From the NCBI GenBank assembly GCA_051650305.1, contig JBOFIT010000133.1, positions 1 to 9,096 of the forward strand: a DNA stretch of 9,096 bases. The letters are read 5' to 3'. The notes beneath the pieces are model-generated. The model was not told the DNA's origin. It ran no database searches and was given only the letters and a program-made list of their open reading frames with translations. A program made the position numbers and the translations under genes. The stretch is from JBOFDK01 sp051650305 (GTDB taxonomy: Bacteria; Bacillota; Clostridia; Lachnospirales; Cellulosilyticaceae). Position 1 is the first letter of the stretch. Every line of letters starts with the position of its first letter. This document shows positions 6,931 to 9,096 of this stretch, in pieces.

Positions 6931-7347
6931 GGAAGGCATGTTTATACCTTTGAGAATAGATGTAATGAGGATATGGATTTGGTCCTAGGTGATGAGACGA
7001 CAAAGCTTTTTCTAAATACTCAAGGAACAATGGATGATATAGATCAAGAAATGTTAGAATTTCTAACGTATATTGAGCAATCAACAGATGAAGTTGCAAA
7101 CGCTTCAAATAGCGAATTGGTAAAAGAAATTAATGAGAAAGTAAAATATTTAAAAGAAGATAAATCGATGGAGGTGGAATACATGACACTTTTAGAGAGA
7201 GACAGAGAAAAATTCCAAGAAGGAAGAGAACAAGGAAGAGAACAAGAAAAGAGAGAAATTGCTAAAGGGCTAAAGGAAGCAGGTGTCAACCCAGAAATCA
7301 TCAAAGCTACTACAGGGCTAACACTGGAAGAAATAGAACAACTATGA
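6931..7347 (+). pseudogene. 5'-damaged remnant of an Rpn-type (PD-(D/E)XK nuclease/putative transposase) gene
   Basis: The longest ATG-started frame (6973-7347, 124 residues) matches the C-terminal part of Rpn/YhgA-like recombination-promoting nucleases: the TTKLFLNTQGTMDD motif, a middle helix ending in YMTLLERDREK, the charged EGREQGREQ stretch, and a closing helix-turn-helix-like tail (NPEIIKATTGLTLEEIEQL). Family members are usually about 250-320 residues with the nuclease domain at the N terminus, which is missing. Family-like sequence continues in frame upstream of the ATG (GRHVYTFENRCNED, from 6931) until a stop at 6916-6918, so the ATG is not an original start. In another frame, ATG 6896 opens MDDKTEYNYLRR, which may be the original N terminus. 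Together they suggest an internal deletion with frame loss. The fragment ends before a strong terminator. It cannot be an active nuclease; a small C-terminal protein could still be made. Confidence 0.75.
7222..7245 (+). repeat. Two-copy 12-bp tandem repeat in the Rpn remnant
   Basis: GGAAGAGAACAA occurs twice head-to-tail (7222-7233 and 7234-7245), encoding the residues GREQ twice. Charged, repeat-prone stretches of this kind are common near the C terminus of Rpn-type proteins and could change copy number by slippage. Confidence 0.7.
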
Positions 7348-7378
7348 ATAGTACAAAGAGGAAATTGAAATAGGTGTC

Positions 7379-7418
7379 GAGGATGACTAGAGAAAGACGA
7401 GTCATCCTCTTTTTTTTT
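7379..7418 (+). terminator. Strong rho-independent terminator after the Rpn remnant
   Basis: A perfect 10-bp stem, GAGGATGACT (7379-7388) / AGTCATCCTC (7400-7409), with an 11-base loop is followed by nine T (7410-7418). It lies 31 bases past the stop codon. The minus strand has no T tail at the other side, so it acts only on plus-strand transcripts. It is well preserved although the gene before it is damaged. Confidence 0.93.
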
Positions 7419-7464
7419 GAGTGAATAAGTAAAGGGAAGGTCAGGTGGAAGGAATGAAGCACGT

Positions 7465-7498
7465 AAAAAAATACCAGCCCTAGGAAGTAGGACTGGTA
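7465..7498 (-). terminator. Terminator of the VanW gene, overlapping its last codons
   Basis: Read on the minus strand, the stem TACCAGTCCTA / TAGGGCTGGTA (7498-7488 and 7482-7472) contains one G-U pair, has a five-base loop CTTCC, and is followed by seven T (7471-7465). The mismatch is C-A if read on the plus strand, so it favours minus-strand function. The ascending arm lies within the final codons and the stop codon (7482-7480) starts the descending arm. Confidence 0.9.
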
Positions 7499-8892
7499 GG
7501 AGATGTAGGCGCCATCGTACCACGGCGGATGATGCCTACTTGAGGTTTATACTTACTGGTATTCAGCTTTTCTTTTTTGATAAGCTCACCATTTTTATAG
7601 TAATACTTGTAAACGGTCACCTTATAGCCAGGCTTTGGATAAGCCTTCTGAACTTCTTTACCTACTGGAAGTGTCGGATCATCTTCGTAGCGAGGTGCAC
7701 CTGGTTGGATTTCCTCTTCGATGATAGATTCAAACTTCGTCGTATAATCAGGCTTGAAGCTTTGGTGTCCATAAAGGGTGACAAACACCTGATTGTTTTC
7801 GGTGTAGCTTTCCACATAAAGGGGATGCCCTGAATTATTGATGAATTGGAAGTCTACGCTATTTGTAGCATAAGTAGCATCCAAACCTAGCGGGGTATAG
7901 CTCACAGGAAGTGAGTGATTACGACGCATATAGATATCTAAGTCAGTCTGAATAATGGCATTATAAAGTGTAGAGGAGACTTGACAGATACCACCCCCTA
8001 GACCTTCTTCAAAGCTACCGTTAGCGATGACTTTTGCATACTGATAACCAGAAGCTACATCAATTGGTTCTAACTGCTCAGAGAACTTGAATTTCTCATT
8101 AGGCATAAGAAGCGTATTGATCTTTAGAGAAGCAAGGCGAATGTTTTCGTTACGTAAAGTATCCGCATTGTTGTAGCGTGTGGAGAAGCTAGCAAGAGGT
8201 GTCTGAAGTTCCTTTAGGTAGCTTACGGTATAAGTAGGCGCTACTTCTAAAAGAGGAACAGTCACTTCAAAAGAAGCATTAGTTTTCAAACCTTCCATCA
8301 TCTGAAGTTTAAGAGCCTCAGTATCCAGCTTATGTCCAGATGCTTCAGACGTAAAGGTGAAGCTTTTATTGATACGTTTCATCGTAGCATCTATAGGTGC
8401 TTGATAAAAAGCATCCGTATGCTGAGCGAGGAGTGCTTCGATTTTTGCCTCATCAATAGTTGGCGTAAGTGTCAGGTGAAGAGGTGTCGATAAGCCTTTC
8501 TTGATGAGCTGATAGCGCTCAAAGAAGGTCCCTTCACTACTTGAAGCATCTGCTTTATCTAGTAAAGTATCTAAGTTATAGGTTACCCCTAGTTCTTCAT
8601 AAGTTAAAGTAAGTGGTGTTGTACTATTAGGGTCTATAAGGGTTACTGTTTGCTTAAGAAAAGGCTGGATAAAAGTCTCCGTAAGCATCTTGGTGGCCTC
8701 AGTACGGGTTAAGCCTCCGATAGGTGTGTCGTTAATCGAAATAGACGAAGCAAAAAGGCCGTCGTGTTTATTGACTTGTATGTAAATATTACTCACAAAA
8801 AGACCTGCGCCTAGTAATAATAACAACCATGTGGTGAGTAATATAGGTACTAAACGACGCGGGGCTTTCTTTGGTTTTGTTGGTTTGGTCAT
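7480..8892 (-). CDS. VanW family protein with peptidoglycan-binding-like and G5-like domains
   Basis: This 470-residue protein is predicted to sit on the outer face of the membrane. A basic N terminus (TKPTKPKKAPRR) precedes one hydrophobic helix (about 14-36), giving a cytoplasmic start and extracellular body. Residues about 50-225 resemble the putative peptidoglycan-binding region common in this family (PG_binding_4 type). The VanW domain (about 236-368) shows the hallmark GLGGGICQVSSTLYNA (297-312) with Cys303, and RRNHSLPVSY...GLDATY. A G5-like segment follows (about 385-460, PKPGYKVTVYKYYYKNGE). VanW is named from vanB-type glycopeptide resistance clusters, but its function is unresolved and no other van genes are present here, so resistance should not be inferred. 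The end is a short PTSPTSPTS tail. ATG 8892 is fixed by AAGGAGG six bases away. The gene has its own promoter and terminator and faces away from the MoxR-like gene. Confidence 0.93.
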   Translation of the reverse strand: MTKPTKPKKAPRRLVPILLTTWLLLLLGAGLFVSNIYIQVNKHDGLFASSISINDTPIGGLTRTEATKMLTETFIQPFLKQTVTLIDPNSTTPLTLTYEELGVTYNLDTLLDKADASSSEGTFFERYQLIKKGLSTPLHLTLTPTIDEAKIEALLAQHTDAFYQAPIDATMKRINKSFTFTSEASGHKLDTEALKLQMMEGLKTNASFEVTVPLLEVAPTYTVSYLKELQTPLASFSTRYNNADTLRNENIRLASLKINTLLMPNEKFKFSEQLEPIDVASGYQYAKVIANGSFEEGLGGGICQVSSTLYNAIIQTDLDIYMRRNHSLPVSYTPLGLDATYATNSVDFQFINNSGHPLYVESYTENNQVFVTLYGHQSFKPDYTTKFESIIEEEIQPGAPRYEDDPTLPVGKEVQKAYPKPGYKVTVYKYYYKNGELIKKEKLNTSKYKPQVGIIRRGTMAPTSPTSPTS

Positions 8893-8898
8893 AATCTA

Positions 8899-8905
8899 CC
8901 TCCTT
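8899..8905 (-). promoter_or_regulatory. Ribosome binding site of the VanW gene
   Basis: AAGGAGG on the minus strand, six bases upstream of ATG 8892. It is a full match to the Shine-Dalgarno core and fixes the start. Confidence 0.9.
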
Positions 8906-8917
8906 GCGTTTACATAA

Positions 8918-8947
8918 AGTATACATGAAAGAACTTAGGGTTGTCAA
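8918..8947 (-). promoter_or_regulatory. Sigma-A-type promoter of the VanW gene
   Basis: On the minus strand a perfect TTGACA (8947-8942) is followed after 18 bases by TATACT (8923-8918), five of six matches. Transcription would start near 8911, leaving a short leader with the ribosome binding site. The -35 overlaps TTGTCA on the plus strand (8941-8946), but I see no convincing -10 for a plus-strand promoter. Confidence 0.75.
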
Positions 8948-9029
8948 AGTAAAAGCGAAGATAGGGATACATTGTGGGGGTAGAGGAATAAACTAAGAAG
9001 AAGGCAAGTGTAAAAAAGGGGTGGTAAGC

Positions 9030-9096
9030 ATGGAGAAACATCAGGAAGTTATACAAAAGCTGATAGAAAATATAGAGCAAGTCATAAAAGGCAAGA
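9030..9096 (+). CDS. Partial CDS, N terminus of a probable MoxR-type AAA+ ATPase
   Basis: Only the first 22 codons are in the window; the gene runs off the right edge. The peptide MEKHQEVIQKLIENIEQVI ending in KGK has the form of the MoxR-family N terminus, where a helix of the type LxxNIxxVIxGK precedes the sensor and Walker A region. Such ATPases usually work with a DUF58/VWA-domain partner encoded downstream. The start ATG 9030 follows AAGGGGTGG (9016-9024) at five bases. No Walker motif is visible yet, so the family call rests on a short stretch. The other reading would be an unrelated helical protein. Confidence 0.65.
   Translation, partial: MEKHQEVIQKLIENIEQVIKGK

Noticed and set aside
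7044..7523. 159-residue minus-strand open frame opposite the Rpn remnant
   Set aside because: Its Ser/Phe/Leu-rich composition is what an antisense reading of a Glu/Lys-rich gene gives. It crosses two terminators and overlaps the VanW end.
7540..7833. 97-residue plus-strand open frame inside the VanW gene
   Set aside because: It is antisense to a well-supported gene, has no ribosome binding site and no recognisable motif.
7480..8892. Glycopeptide resistance locus suggested by the VanW domain
   Set aside because: No vanR/S/H/A/B/X/Y genes are nearby. VanW-domain proteins are common in non-resistant Clostridia.

Overview
The window looks like chromosomal DNA from a low-GC Gram-positive bacterium. 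The supports are AT-rich intergenic DNA, AGGAGG-type ribosome binding sites, sigma-A-like promoters, U-tailed hairpin terminators, and a VanW / G5-LysM-M23 gene content typical of Clostridia. A Lachnospirales relative such as Cellulosilyticum is my guess from gene content, not something the sequence proves.

Layout, left to right. A YegS/DagK-type lipid kinase gene (99-983) is followed by a membrane-anchored cell-wall endopeptidase gene with LysM, G5 and peptidase M23 domains (1115-2842). The endopeptidase has its own near-consensus promoter and a terminator. Next is a 626-residue P-loop protein of the DUF4914 type (3064-4944), closed by a strong hairpin. A membrane-embedded MutS-like ATPase (5024-6814) begins just 22 bases past that hairpin. 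Then comes a 5'-damaged remnant of an Rpn/PD-(D/E)XK recombination-promoting nuclease gene (about 6931-7347). Two terminators facing each other (7379-7418 on +, 7465-7498 on -) separate it from a convergent VanW-family gene on the minus strand (8892-7480). The window ends in the first 22 codons of a plus-strand gene that looks like a MoxR-type AAA+ ATPase, divergent from the VanW gene.

Most genes have their own promoter or terminator, so this is a row of single-gene units rather than one operon. Two products act at the cell wall (M23 endopeptidase and VanW protein), one at membrane lipid, and one is a membrane-tethered MutS relative. I see no CRISPR array, tRNA, rRNA, intact insertion sequence or obvious defence cassette.

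The most interesting observation is in the DUF4914 protein. Read by eye, it aligns collinearly with ATP-type phosphoenolpyruvate carboxykinase. It keeps likely equivalents of the substrate arginine, the metal-binding lysine and histidine, the P-loop, the NxR...P...IPN segment, the LPP turn and the TGKR motif. It appears to be a divergent PEPCK-fold enzyme of unknown substrate. Other points worth a second look are the membrane MutS with no mismatch-recognition domain, a possible promoter inside the terminator in front of it, and the deletion scar in the Rpn gene.
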